A stretch of 64,000 nt of DNA, from the NCBI GenBank assembly GCA_947650285.1, contig CANTFL010001445.1:434001-498000 (forward strand), in the 5' to 3' direction. This document shows, one piece after another, positions 28,501 to 37,816 of this stretch (position 1 is the stretch's first letter; every line of letters starts with the position of its first letter). Under the pieces are notes generated by a model. It worked only from the letters and a program-made list of their open reading frames with translations, was not told the DNA's origin and made no database searches. The position numbers were made by a program, and so were the translations under genes. This DNA is from Hyaloperonospora brassicae (Eukaryota; Oomycota; Peronosporomycetes; Peronosporales; Peronosporaceae).

Positions 28501-30230
28501 GTATCAATCAGCGACGCACTCGCTCGTGTTACGGCTCTTTATTAGCAATCCTTTTTGAGTTTTGTAACGGGTGCTAAAACCTTACCGCAGTTTCTGGACA
28601 AACGATAGCTCTGCGACAGGCTGGAGCCCAGCCTCACAAGCCTCCATCCACCCCCCTCATCGGGCGTCCTCTCCGGCGAGAATCCTCTATCGCGATGGAC
28701 AAAGTGGGTAACCATTGCTCTTGGCGTATGCAAACTCTCGTTAAATGGTCGCCGCAGCGGCCGCAAAAGAAATGAGCAACGATACACGGCTGGCACTAGT
28801 CTATAGTAGTACAGCTGGACTGCCCCGAGGGCGTCACTGGCGCACAGAAGCTTTCAGACGTGTTGTTGCTTCATCGTTTTGTAAGAAAAGGCCGGTCTCT
28901 CTAAAAGTTGCGGGCGCGACGAGTCGAGCTGTTGTTTGCATGTATCTTCCTTGTTCAGCTCATCCCCACCAACGTAGGTGGTGTTTGCTGTTGTCACAGT
29001 GCACCAAATCTGAGCCCAGCAGAGGCTTCTTTCGGACGTAGCGACTGTCGTAGCCAGCCTGACCAAAACAAGGTCTCTGGACCCCAAGAAAGTCTTTACA
29101 GCTCGATGCTTGAAGACGTGTCGTATTCGTTTAAAGATTCTCCGGCGTCTCGGGGACATTGCTTGCAAAACGTGACTCTGTTGCCATTATCGTGAGTCAT
29201 TCGATTTGAGTCCAACCCGTTTGACGGCATGTGCGCGAAAAGACTGTGCAGCACATGTGAAACACAGAAGAATAAGCTACCGATATTGAGGCAGTGGCCT
29301 GAGAGCCGCTTCAGCAACGTTCCCGCCCGAATATCCGATCGTAGAAGCTGCACATTAGCCAACTTCCAGCTTCCTCAGACTGGCTTTATCCACCCCAACC
29401 TTTTCAAATTATACTGGAAAAGCCCTTCGTTTTTTGGGCCTTTGAGCACCAATGGCCGGGGACAAAGACCTCCGCCTAGTCGGGTACCGGCTCCCTTACC
29501 CTGGGTGCAAATTTTCCTGTAGTGTGGCCCAGGCAACATGGCGGGGGCTTTCTTGTCGCAATGTGCGCTACGATAGGCAGCACGGCGTACACATCATGAG
29601 GGGGCAACAACCTCGACACTACGGGGTGAGGGGCACGGCAACAGCGATTGTCACCCCCCCCCCCTTCACCTGGTTCCTGCTAATCTAAGTCATCTCTCAA
29701 TTCGTTGGTCCTGTCGTCGCGCTTGTTTTCCGGTCCTTTGACGCGGACTGGTCGAAACGTAATTTGATTGGACCCGTTCAGTTGCGTCAGCGGCCCATCG
29801 GGAACGATCAGAGTTGGTAATCGACGTTTTTCGCAACCCCAGCGCCCTGTCTGCATCCCGGACTAGATACCCGGTTCCCGTGCTTTCTGCGAATTGTGCC
29901 CCGTGACGCCCGGCATCTCGAGCCAGCAGACTGAGCCATCGAGGTGGAGAATGGTGTAGTCTTAGTATAAGCACACCGAATTTGTACAATTGTCAGCACC
30001 TGATCGACGTGCTGGTGCACTTTGTAATCATGCTGAATATGTCGATGCTCAACTAAATATAAGATGATGACGCCATCTGGTGTGAAAAGCCCAAGTGGCG
30101 TCACAATCGAAACCATGTGTCGTGCCTTCTTTTTTCACTGAGCTCCTCTTCTGCTGCCTAAAAGGGGAATACCTGGTCTGGACGCCGGCTTTTTATCATC
30201 AGCACTGGAACGTCGATCCTATGGTTGCAA
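28500..30230. other. GC-rich block without a recognisable gene
   Basis: Composition changes to the GC level of the gene island before the first clear gene. Many overlapping open frames of 80-105 codons exist on both strands, which is expected in GC-rich DNA, and none has a domain I recognise. A run of 12-13 C residues sits near 29655. The block may be a decayed gene or retroelement, or the promoter-distal flank of the effector gene. Confidence 0.4.
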
Positions 30231-30283
30231 GATAGAGTAATACTTATTAATTTAATCGATCATTTGTACCACTCATGTATTTT

Positions 30284-30290
30284 TCATTCC
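30284..30290 (+). promoter_or_regulatory. Initiator-like element of the effector gene
   Basis: TCATTCC followed by a pyrimidine-rich run fits the oomycete initiator (TCAYTYY). It lies about 50 bases upstream of the ATG at 30339, a usual leader length for these organisms. Confidence 0.45.
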
Positions 30291-30338
30291 GCTCTCCCCT
30301 GCTAAGGGTCCTTTTCCCGTTGCCTTCGCACTTCTACC

Positions 30339-31067
30339 ATGAGGCTCTATCTACATGCGGTCCTCATCAGCTGGGTGTTGCTCAACAATGCTGACCCTGC
30401 TTCCGGCCTCATCCAACCAAAGGCCGCTGCATCTGGTGAACCACACGAGCACAACGAGGCCAGTCGACTGAGATCTCAAGCTACCGACGAAACCGATCAA
30501 GACGAGAGGATGATGCAAGTCCCTCGCGGCATGGTGCTGCCGAACGATGTGATCGAGATTTTACGTCAGTTTTCACAATTAAGCTTGCATCACGAGATGC
30601 CAGTACCCCCGAGCGCTTTGCGTGGTAAAGTGCTGGGCCTACCCTCAAGTCAAGTCATCGAGGAAATCGAAAAGCTGAAATCGGCAGATTTCTCTCGTGA
30701 TACGATGGTGATGGAGGTATATACACCTATTCTCGTATTTCTGGCGCATAAAAAGTTGCCGGATGATATTTTGGCCCAATTGATGATTCACCTGGTCGAC
30801 CAGATGAATTCTGTCACTGCGCCACTTTTTGTCAAACTGGCACAGCGGTTCAAGGAGCTGGAAACTGCGGCGGAAGCGGCCATTGCGCACTTGTCGTCGA
30901 GATATGGGGCGACTTCTGTGGGACCATCGCGTAATATTGAGGCATTTATCTCCAAGATGGAAGCGGAGGGAAATTTGGTGAGCGCCCTTTACCTCCGACG
31001 CTTTGCAGATGAGTTTGCTGAGTGGCAGAAGAAACAAACTACGGCGACCCACCTCGTCGGCAATTAG
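30339..31067 (+). CDS. Secreted RxLR-like effector candidate
   Basis: This is a 242-residue, intronless open frame. Residues 1-23 form a plausible signal peptide: a basic start, a hydrophobic VLISWVLL core and a small-residue region before GLIQ. Residues 42-45 read SRLR and 55-57 read DER, preceded by acidic residues. Position and spacing match the RxLR-dEER leader of oomycete effectors, but the first Arg is Ser and EER is reduced to DER, so this is a degenerate form. The remainder (about 60-235) is cysteine-free and looks largely helical, ending in a helix with ALYLRRFADEFAEWQK. No WY motif is clear to me. A host-translocated effector is an inference; an ordinary secreted helical protein is the alternative. 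It lies at the edge of the gene-poor tract, a common place for effector genes. An initiator-like TCATTCC precedes it. Confidence 0.65.
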   Translation: MRLYLHAVLISWVLLNNADPASGLIQPKAAASGEPHEHNEASRLRSQATDETDQDERMMQVPRGMVLPNDVIEILRQFSQLSLHHEMPVPPSALRGKVLGLPSSQVIEEIEKLKSADFSRDTMVMEVYTPILVFLAHKKLPDDILAQLMIHLVDQMNSVTAPLFVKLAQRFKELETAAEAAIAHLSSRYGATSVGPSRNIEAFISKMEAEGNLVSALYLRRFADEFAEWQKKQTTATHLVGN

Positions 31068-31099
31068 TTTGTCATGGTCCATCCGCTAGGATCTAGCTT

Positions 31100-33060
31100 T
31101 CATTAAAGTAATGCATCTTTTTGTTTACTTCTTTGGTGCATGGTACATCGTGCTTTATCCTCTATTTCTTTGTTGACCTGTTTGTACTCGATGTTGGCGC
31201 CAATCGTGGTCTGGACCTATCCTTCATGAGGCAAGTACAGCAATGCATCTGCTCGATCGATGCAAGCTCCATCTACGTTACGCTGTGGTCTTCTATGCTT
31301 TTTAAGTAAAACATCTGCAGATGATTGTGCATCTTGTTGCCGTAGTAAGATAAGGCTAAAGTCGTCCACTCAGGTCTTACAGTGAATGCACCGTATTGTG
31401 CGTGCGGATATGGTGTGGATGATGGCTTCTATCGGAAGTGTTTTTCGTCAAATAGGCGCTTAACTGCGGGTGGTTGCGTGATATACTGCACTGACACGCC
31501 ATGCACACACTGGTGGACAGATCAAAGTCCCAACTAAGATCAAATTAAGGCAAGAATAAACAATATTAGGGGTGCACCATGAAAAGTGTTGGCACGCCAG
31601 TACGTTTACCATCAGATACATACACTCGATGACGCGAGGGTCATAATCTTGTTTGAACGCATGCTGAGCAACTTTGCATCAAAGAATCTAGCACAATGAA
31701 GTGTCAGTATTCCATACCACGTGTTTGATACGGACCGCACAATGTATGCTCTTACTGCCTATATCCATTCGTCGTCTATTGTTGCCATTTGTCTTTCGTT
31801 TAAAACCGCTTACACCAGAGTAAGGCGGCAATGTGACACGGCGCTGTCTATTCCATCTACATCCAACCAACCGCCAAGGCGACAGCCACATTATTACAAC
31901 GTCAATCGATCTGGATAAACGAGAGAGAAGCTACGTGGTCTTGCAATCGAACGATATATAAAACAGTCTTTGGTTTCGATTGACGCGTCAAAGCACCATT
32001 TCCTTCTTGCGAAATGGCTGTTGACGGATACAGTTGAAAAGTTTGTACCTGGTGTATAAAATAAGGAATGAAGAAGATGTGCGTCGATGTGGGCAAATGA
32101 TTCCAGGTATGCTTGTATTCGCTCGTATAGCATACATCCGTGAAGGTATTCCAAAAACGTGTCTAGAACAAGAATTTGAGTTCGTGTATACACCAAGCTT
32201 TTGTTGCATGACAGTCTTTAGCACAATCGACCAACCATGTGGTACGAATGATGCGTATGGATTACCGCGTTTGTGCTGGACATTCGTGCCGGTGTCATTA
32301 CGTGGCTCATATCGTCGTAGGGGCGTTGTTGGGTAGATGGTGCACTATAGTGACCCACGAGTCCAAGCCTCCATTCGACGAATCGGTGCAGAAAGCACAT
32401 CAGAATGCGTAATTGCCGCTAGACTCGGACGCAGGCCAAAACGAACTTGCTCCGTGATCAAATTGAGGTGTCAAAGCCTTTGTCATCGTGGATCGAACTC
32501 CAACAGTCTCCGAATGCCAATTGACTTGTGGCTAGCCCAAAGACACATCGATACGAAGAACACTCTATCTCTCGTACACACTTTCTGAAGCACGTGAGCT
32601 CTGGTGGTTTCGTTTGAACCACCTGCGCATAGCAGTGGTACCGTGTTGTCGGCTCAAGCACATAGAGCTACTAGAGCACATCTCCATCTTTCATCACGCA
32701 TTCGCATACGTATCAGCTGATTCACAGGAGCACTACTTCTAACACGTGTGCTTGCGGATTTCGGGCTGAGTGTTGTCGGATCCCATGTGTTTGTAATAAA
32801 TGATAAACCTCGTGTTGCCCATAGTCCCCTGTCAGGTACACCTCTTGTCCATGTGGCATAACTTCGGACGTAATGGTATGCCTCGACGCGCTTGTCGTTG
32901 TTCGGTGGCTGTAGTCTATCGTGGCATCGAAACGAGTCTTTCAGCCACCGAATCGCACTTTGTCGGATGGTGACATATACTGCTGGACACCGTCCACCGT
33001 CTGCAGTCAGTCACGTGAAGAGCTCTTTGTACCCATCTGGTAGCTGCACAGACCTTGTGC
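31100..33060. other. Intergenic region between effector candidate and Nopp140-like gene
   Basis: Several 60-100 codon open frames overlap on both strands at 31.7-32.66 kb, with no domain, signal peptide or splice-supported extension. I see no gene. Confidence 0.45.
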
Positions 33061-33064
33061 CGCT

Positions 33065-34216
33065 ATGACAGTAGCGAGCGACGTGCTGCCATTGATCCAC
33101 GCCTTGTTGACTCGCTCTGGCCTGAGGAAAGCAGCAACTGCATTGGCAAAGGAAGCCAAGCTACAGCCCCAGGCGTTGGAGAGCACGCACGATTTGGTCG
33201 ATGTGTACTCGTATTACGTGACGCACAAAGTCAACGGGAGCAAAAGAGAGGCCGCGACTCGCCTCGTGAAAGAGAACACAGTCACGAAAGAGCAGAAGAA
33301 GAAGAAGAAGGAGGAGGAGAAGGAGAAGAGCAGTGGGTCATTGGACTCATCCGAGGCTGAGAAGGAGAAGCAGTTGACGGGGAATACGGGTTCAAGGAGC
33401 AGCGGTCAGAAGAAAGAAAAGGGGAAGACAGTGCTACAAGATACAGAGGAGAAGGAGAGGAAGAAGACGAAGTCGTCCGTGAAAGCAGCTGAGAAAAGGG
33501 GGTCAAAGAAGGTGGCAGAGTCTCGATCGAGCGACAGCTCGAGCGACTCGTCGGATGAGGAAGTGGAAGGGGCAAAGACATTGGTGAGGAAAAGAGCTGC
33601 TGCTGATACGAAGAAGGTAAAGGCGAAGGCAATGAAGAATAAGTCGTCGAGCTCGGATAGCTCGTCGGATTCATCGGATGAGTCAGAGTCCGACGACGAA
33701 GCGAAGTCAAAGATCCGCAAGCGGAAGACTGAGGCTCTTCCTGCCGAGAAGAACACCAAGAAGGTAAAACGGGACGTAGACTCGAGCTCAGAGGCCAGCT
33801 CGTCATCAGACGATAACTCTTCGGACTCTTCGGACTCATCAGACTCGGACTCGGACTCTTCGGCGGACGAAGTGACTCGAAAGAAAGAAGCTGCACGTCG
33901 TGATGAGGCAGCTAAGGCTGCGCTCGCGTGGCAGCCTATGAAAATGGTAACGGTCGCCACGAAGGTCAAGTCAGCGGGCACACCATTCCAACGTGTCGAT
34001 GGCGAGTTCTGGTCGCAGAAAATCGTGAATGACACACTGCGTGACAACAGTTACGAAGGCACGTTTGGCACGGACGGTGTCGGTGTCAAGGCCAACGCGA
34101 AGCTTCTTATGACGCGTGGGAAGGATTTTACGAAGGGCAAGAATAAGCTCAAGCGCTCGACGTACATGTGCGGTGCCATCAGCATGGCCTCAAACTCTTT
34201 CAAATTCGAGGACTAG
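33065..34216 (+). CDS. Nopp140/SRP40-type nucleolar phosphoprotein
   Basis: This 383-residue protein has the layout of Nopp140 (NOLC1) and yeast Srp40. A LisH-like N-terminal helix pair comes first (about 5-32, with LIHALLTRSGLRKAATALAKEA character). A long central region then alternates Lys-rich stretches with acidic Ser clusters (SSDSSSDSSDEE type), likely casein kinase 2 substrates. The conserved SRP40 C-terminal domain (about 304-383) follows: TPFQRVDGEFW, DNSYEG, RGKDFTKGKNKLKR and NSFKFED. Family members shuttle between nucleolus and Cajal bodies and chaperone snoRNPs and RNA polymerase I; that role is inferred from the family. The two large antisense frames here (33282-33896, 33406-34047) are shadows caused by the repetitive Ser/Lys codons. 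No intron is needed. Confidence 0.88.
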   Translation: MTVASDVLPLIHALLTRSGLRKAATALAKEAKLQPQALESTHDLVDVYSYYVTHKVNGSKREAATRLVKENTVTKEQKKKKKEEEKEKSSGSLDSSEAEKEKQLTGNTGSRSSGQKKEKGKTVLQDTEEKERKKTKSSVKAAEKRGSKKVAESRSSDSSSDSSDEEVEGAKTLVRKRAAADTKKVKAKAMKNKSSSSDSSSDSSDESESDDEAKSKIRKRKTEALPAEKNTKKVKRDVDSSSEASSSSDDNSSDSSDSSDSDSDSSADEVTRKKEAARRDEAAKAALAWQPMKMVTVATKVKSAGTPFQRVDGEFWSQKIVNDTLRDNSYEGTFGTDGVGVKANAKLLMTRGKDFTKGKNKLKRSTYMCGAISMASNSFKFED

Positions 34217-34327
34217 GCGGATCTGATAGTTTGGCTGGCAATGTGGCAGAAACGAGGAGCTGGTGTCCACTCTTACTTGCACAGGTAAAAATCCAATAGA
34301 ATGTATCTCTTTCTCACTGTTTTCCAC

Positions 34328-35421
34328 TCAGGTCTCCATCGTTCGCTCGTCAGGCGTCGATATCAATGTCTGAAGTTTGTCTAGTCCTCGAGTAGATGGC
34401 TGAAACGCGCTCCAACACTTGTAATCATCACAAAACGACGTCAGGATCGAGTCAGACCTCTTCGACAAGCTGAGATTCATTGTGCCCCCATCTTGAATTC
34501 GACGTCCATTGGCACTTTCAGGCGCGGGACGCAGCAGCGCCTTGTCTTGTGGTGCTCTGTTGCCAAACATCGCATCCGACACTTGCTTCGTTCGCAACTT
34601 GTAAGCAAGTGCTTTCGCTTGCAGCAGCTTCTTTTCTTGCATCAAATGCAAAGCTACTGACTGCGAATCATCTGCAGCTCTGCAAAGTCTCAATGCACAC
34701 GCAAGATCTCGTTGCGCGAGATCAAACTTGTCCATCCGTCGGAAAGCCTGTGCTCGACGGTAGAGCGCCTTTACGTTACCGGCGTCGATTTCCAGTGCCT
34801 GGTCAATATGGTGCACGGCGTCGTCAAGATGCACCGTCTTGAGTCTACAGGCTGCAACATTCAGCAACACCTTCAGCTTGAGTGCCTCGGCCTCTGCTTC
34901 CTCTTCGTCCGTGTCTGTAAACACATACTCAAAGTACACGAGTGCTTTGTGATAGTGCAGTGCAGCTCGTTGGTACTGGCCGTGCTCGTAGAAAAGGTTA
35001 CCGAGCACTCGAAACTCCTCACACGCTGCCAATTTCGCTGCAGTTGTCATGTCCATCAACTTTTGCTCCTGTGTCACGCACAAGGAGAGGAAAATACTGC
35101 CATCAATACGGGTCGACAACATCTGCCACAAAAAACTATGCGAAGTATGCGTACGGCAGAGTGGTCGTGCGCACAGCCCAATTGAGTTCTGGAGGTACGT
35201 TCACGCCGGTCTCGAGTCGTCTGTTCCTGCTTTGCAAGTTCTTCCGGGTCTTCCCACGCGTCCCATTGCTCATACGTTCGGGTCCAGTCGTAGACACTGT
35301 CGTTCAGCCGCGACGCGTCCCCTTTTGCTGCTTTAGACTTGTCTAGCTTGACCTCCTCTTGCTCAGTATCAACGAACCTCTCGAGCGCTGCTACCGCGGC
35401 CTTCGACTTGTCTGTGGCCAT
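34328..35421 (-). CDS. TPR-repeat protein, two exons
   Basis: Exon 1 runs 35421-35155 and exon 2 35068-34328, joined over an 86-base intron (35154-35069) with GTACGC donor and ACACAG acceptor, phase 0. Joined length is 335 residues. The join reconstitutes a CAHDHS-AEQKL segment that leads straight into the TPR array (about 100-235): FRVLGNLFYEHGQYQRAALHYHKAL, a second repeat with NVAACRLKTVHLDDAVHHIDQAL, and a third with VKALYRRAQAFRRMDKFDLAQ. The N-terminus has an aromatic stretch (YDWTRTYEQWDAWEDPEEL) that faintly recalls the regions before TPRs in RPAP3/SPAG1-type co-chaperones. Such three-repeat TPR units often bind Hsp90/Hsp70 tails; the partner here is not known. The start at MATDKSK is chosen because sequence upstream, though open, shows no conservation-like features. 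Confidence 0.75.
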
Positions 35422-35697
35422 ACTGTACTGGAAGGTGCCTAGACGGGGTGGCCAAACGAAATCTGACTTGATGTATCTTTGTAGGATCGATCGACTGATT
35501 GGTATCGAGGAGTCGTCCGTCACATGCAAAACGTTCCGATTGAGATAACCCAAATAGAGCACTTTACGAGTAAACCGATGGCCGAAATGGGATGGAAGGA
35601 AAGCGGAAGGAACGAGATCGACTTTGCACTCGATCGAGACCACGTGTTAATACTTCGAGCTCGACGAGATGCCACACGAGCGACAAAGGAACTGACA

Positions 35698-36888
35698 CTA
35701 TCGTTTGGGAGGCGTCGTGTAGTGCACAAAGAGGAGGATCCCGGCCACTGCGCCCATTCCGAGGAAATACATGCCAAGCATCTGCCGAAACGATGTCACT
35801 TCCGACTCGGCGCTTTTGGAATGGCCCTCACTGGTTGACAACGATATATCCTTTTGTGTGGTGGCGCGCTGCTCTTTGAGCGCCGGACTGCTCGACTTGC
35901 GCCGTTCGGAAGACTCAATGTCATTCTGGAACGTCGAGTCAGCGTCCGAACCTGCCTTCACTTTCCCCTGAGGCACGTCGGTGCCACCACCTTCCGTCCT
36001 GACGGACGCGGACGACGAGAACTCGTACTCGGACGATGCGTTCGCCGCACGTCCGCGTTTCCTCAAAAAGCTCGGCGGATAGCCTTTACTGCCCGACTCG
36101 CTGTCCCTCGTCGTTGCCTCTGTCTTCCTGTTGTTCCGAAGCTCTTCGGTGCTGCGGCGCGGCGCAATCTTCTTGCCGGTAGCGATCTCGCGCGCCGTCG
36201 TGATAAGAATGGCCTGAACGTCCGACACGAACGCTGGATACACCTGATACGAATACCTTCCAGTAGGAATCGCAGCGATCCGATCGTTCGCCTCGTCGCC
36301 CTCTTGGATGCATAACCCATACGATGCTACCGTCGCCCCGGGACACTCGGACGCTTGGGGGGCGTGATGGTACCAAGCCGACTCGCCGTCATTGCCAGCT
36401 GGCGAATAACCGCACACGACCAGGTTCCCGTCGGCACATTCGCTTGCCGCACACCCCACGAGCGAAGTGGAGGCCCAGACGACTTGCGAGTAGGTATTGT
36501 AGATATCGACGCCGACGTCAAGGCCAGTCGAGCCTGGCTGGGCCATGGTCTGAATCGTTGCCACGGCCGTCTCAACGACCCACTCCTGAATCGCCTCGTC
36601 AATCGCTGACGACACGTCGCCCGAAGGAGACCGGCGAAAGACGTTCACACCTCGTGCCGTCGTAGCGGAGCAAGTGGCAGCCGCTGCCGCAGCTCGGGTT
36701 GCCAGCGCCGCGTCCCACCCGATGCGGCGCATGTTCCCAGCCGACCATGGCAACCCCGTCGTGCGAAAGTAGTTGTGCCGGTCGAGCCAAATCGCTTGCT
36801 CTTCTTTGCTGTAGTTGCTCGCCTGAGTGGAAAGCACGAGGAAAGCAGTGGTTGCAGAGACGAAGAGAGCTGTTCGTGCGGCTTTCAT
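35698..36888 (-). CDS. CAP/PR-1-like secreted protein with C-terminal membrane segment (CAP1, shortest)
   Basis: This is an intronless frame of 396 residues. Residues 1-23 form a signal peptide. The CAP domain spans about 30-230: LDRHNYFRTTGLPW, NMRRIGWDAALA, YSQVVWAST (CAP1 signature region) and CGYSPAGND (CAP2 signature region), with paired cysteines such as GCAASEC. A Ser/Lys/Arg-rich linker (about 240-365) with a basic run FLRKRGR follows. Residues about 370-389 form one hydrophobic segment, and the chain ends TPPKR. The His of the usual GHYTQ motif is Thr here (NTYSQ), while the first cavity His (RHN) is kept. CAP proteins act outside the cell and several bind sterols or lipids; that role is inferred. 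This is the downstream-most of three tandem paralogues on the same strand and it lacks the long conserved tail of the other two. Confidence 0.85.
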   Translation of the reverse strand: MKAARTALFVSATTAFLVLSTQASNYSKEEQAIWLDRHNYFRTTGLPWSAGNMRRIGWDAALATRAAAAAATCSATTARGVNVFRRSPSGDVSSAIDEAIQEWVVETAVATIQTMAQPGSTGLDVGVDIYNTYSQVVWASTSLVGCAASECADGNLVVCGYSPAGNDGESAWYHHAPQASECPGATVASYGLCIQEGDEANDRIAAIPTGRYSYQVYPAFVSDVQAILITTAREIATGKKIAPRRSTEELRNNRKTEATTRDSESGSKGYPPSFLRKRGRAANASSEYEFSSSASVRTEGGGTDVPQGKVKAGSDADSTFQNDIESSERRKSSSPALKEQRATTQKDISLSTSEGHSKSAESEVTSFRQMLGMYFLGMGAVAGILLFVHYTTPPKR

Positions 36889-36889
36889 G

Positions 36890-37810
36890 TTTGGCCTCCT
36901 ATGAAGGTCTTGTTCTACGCAGAGCTACTGCGTCGACTGCCGCTTGATCGACGAACGCGCTGCAGGTGGGAATGCTGCAAGTGCGAAGCGAATCGAAAGC
37001 AGAAATGGCCGTTTCGACGACGGTGCAATGCTCAGCAGCGCTTTTGGACTGGCCATGTGTGTCTGCCCTTCGCCACTTGTTTTCCTGCGTGCGGGCTACG
37101 GCGCGTCAAATCGTCCGAATGGTTTGCCACGAGGGCCACACGGGTGAAGCCAATGGTATCAAATCGACAGGTCAGGTGGGGTTTGTTGGCCTCCTGACGT
37201 AACCCCTTACTGCCGTTGCTCCTGTCGTGCCGTTGCCACGACCGCAGACCAATGGACCGATCGTTGACCGGCTGTAAGGGTATAGCTGTCGCAGCTCTTG
37301 CAACGACGACGACAACCGGTTTTCGAGAGAGAGAAAAAGAGTCTCTTGTCCCGATGTGCGATCGGTCGACGGCTGCTTAAGAAGCGGTCGAACATGACGT
37401 CGCAACGTCTGGTTGCACGGCACGAGACAGGGCCACTGCCATACCGGCCGCAGGGTATCTGCAATTATTCACTGTGTGCAACGCGCTGAATATGGAAAAG
37501 TTGCAGGATCTCGGGCGACATGTGGCTTGTCCAACGTGAGCGTTGCAGTGCAATTGTGGCCGATTTGAGCGGTCTGTCTGTCTGTCTGGCCGCCACTTGC
37601 TCGCGTCCGTCTTGAAGGGCAACAAGACGGTCGACAAAGTGGCGCACATTGTCGCTCGAGACACACTCGTGGACAGATAATCGACAATGCCGCCGCGACG
37701 GTCGCTGCGGGTCGACTTCAAGTGGACAAGCCACCCCCATCTGTCGTCGCAAAGCAGGACTGACTCTTACAGTGCTTAATTGATACTCTCACGGCGTGCA
37801 CGTGCCCCTG
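36890..37810. other. Spacer between CAP1 and CAP2 genes
   Basis: About 0.9 kb with only short overlapping frames in all directions. It should contain the promoter of CAP1 (minus strand). I did not find a clear initiator match near its ATG. Confidence 0.5.
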
Positions 37811-37816
37811 CTCTAG

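Noticed and set aside
32480..32510. TTCGATCC-like tRNA T-loop
   Set aside because: The flanking bases do not form the T-arm stem or an acceptor stem; no anticodon arm at the right distance.
33282..34047. 204- and 213-codon minus-strand frames opposite the Nopp140-like gene
   Set aside because: They consist of Ser/Pro/Leu or Ser/Asp/Phe runs, the mirror of the repetitive Lys/Ser/Glu codons on the plus strand; no domain and no independent start.
35422..35643. Upstream extension of the TPR gene frame
   Set aside because: Open frame continues 74 codons above MATDKSK but shows no conserved feature; more likely leader or promoter sequence.
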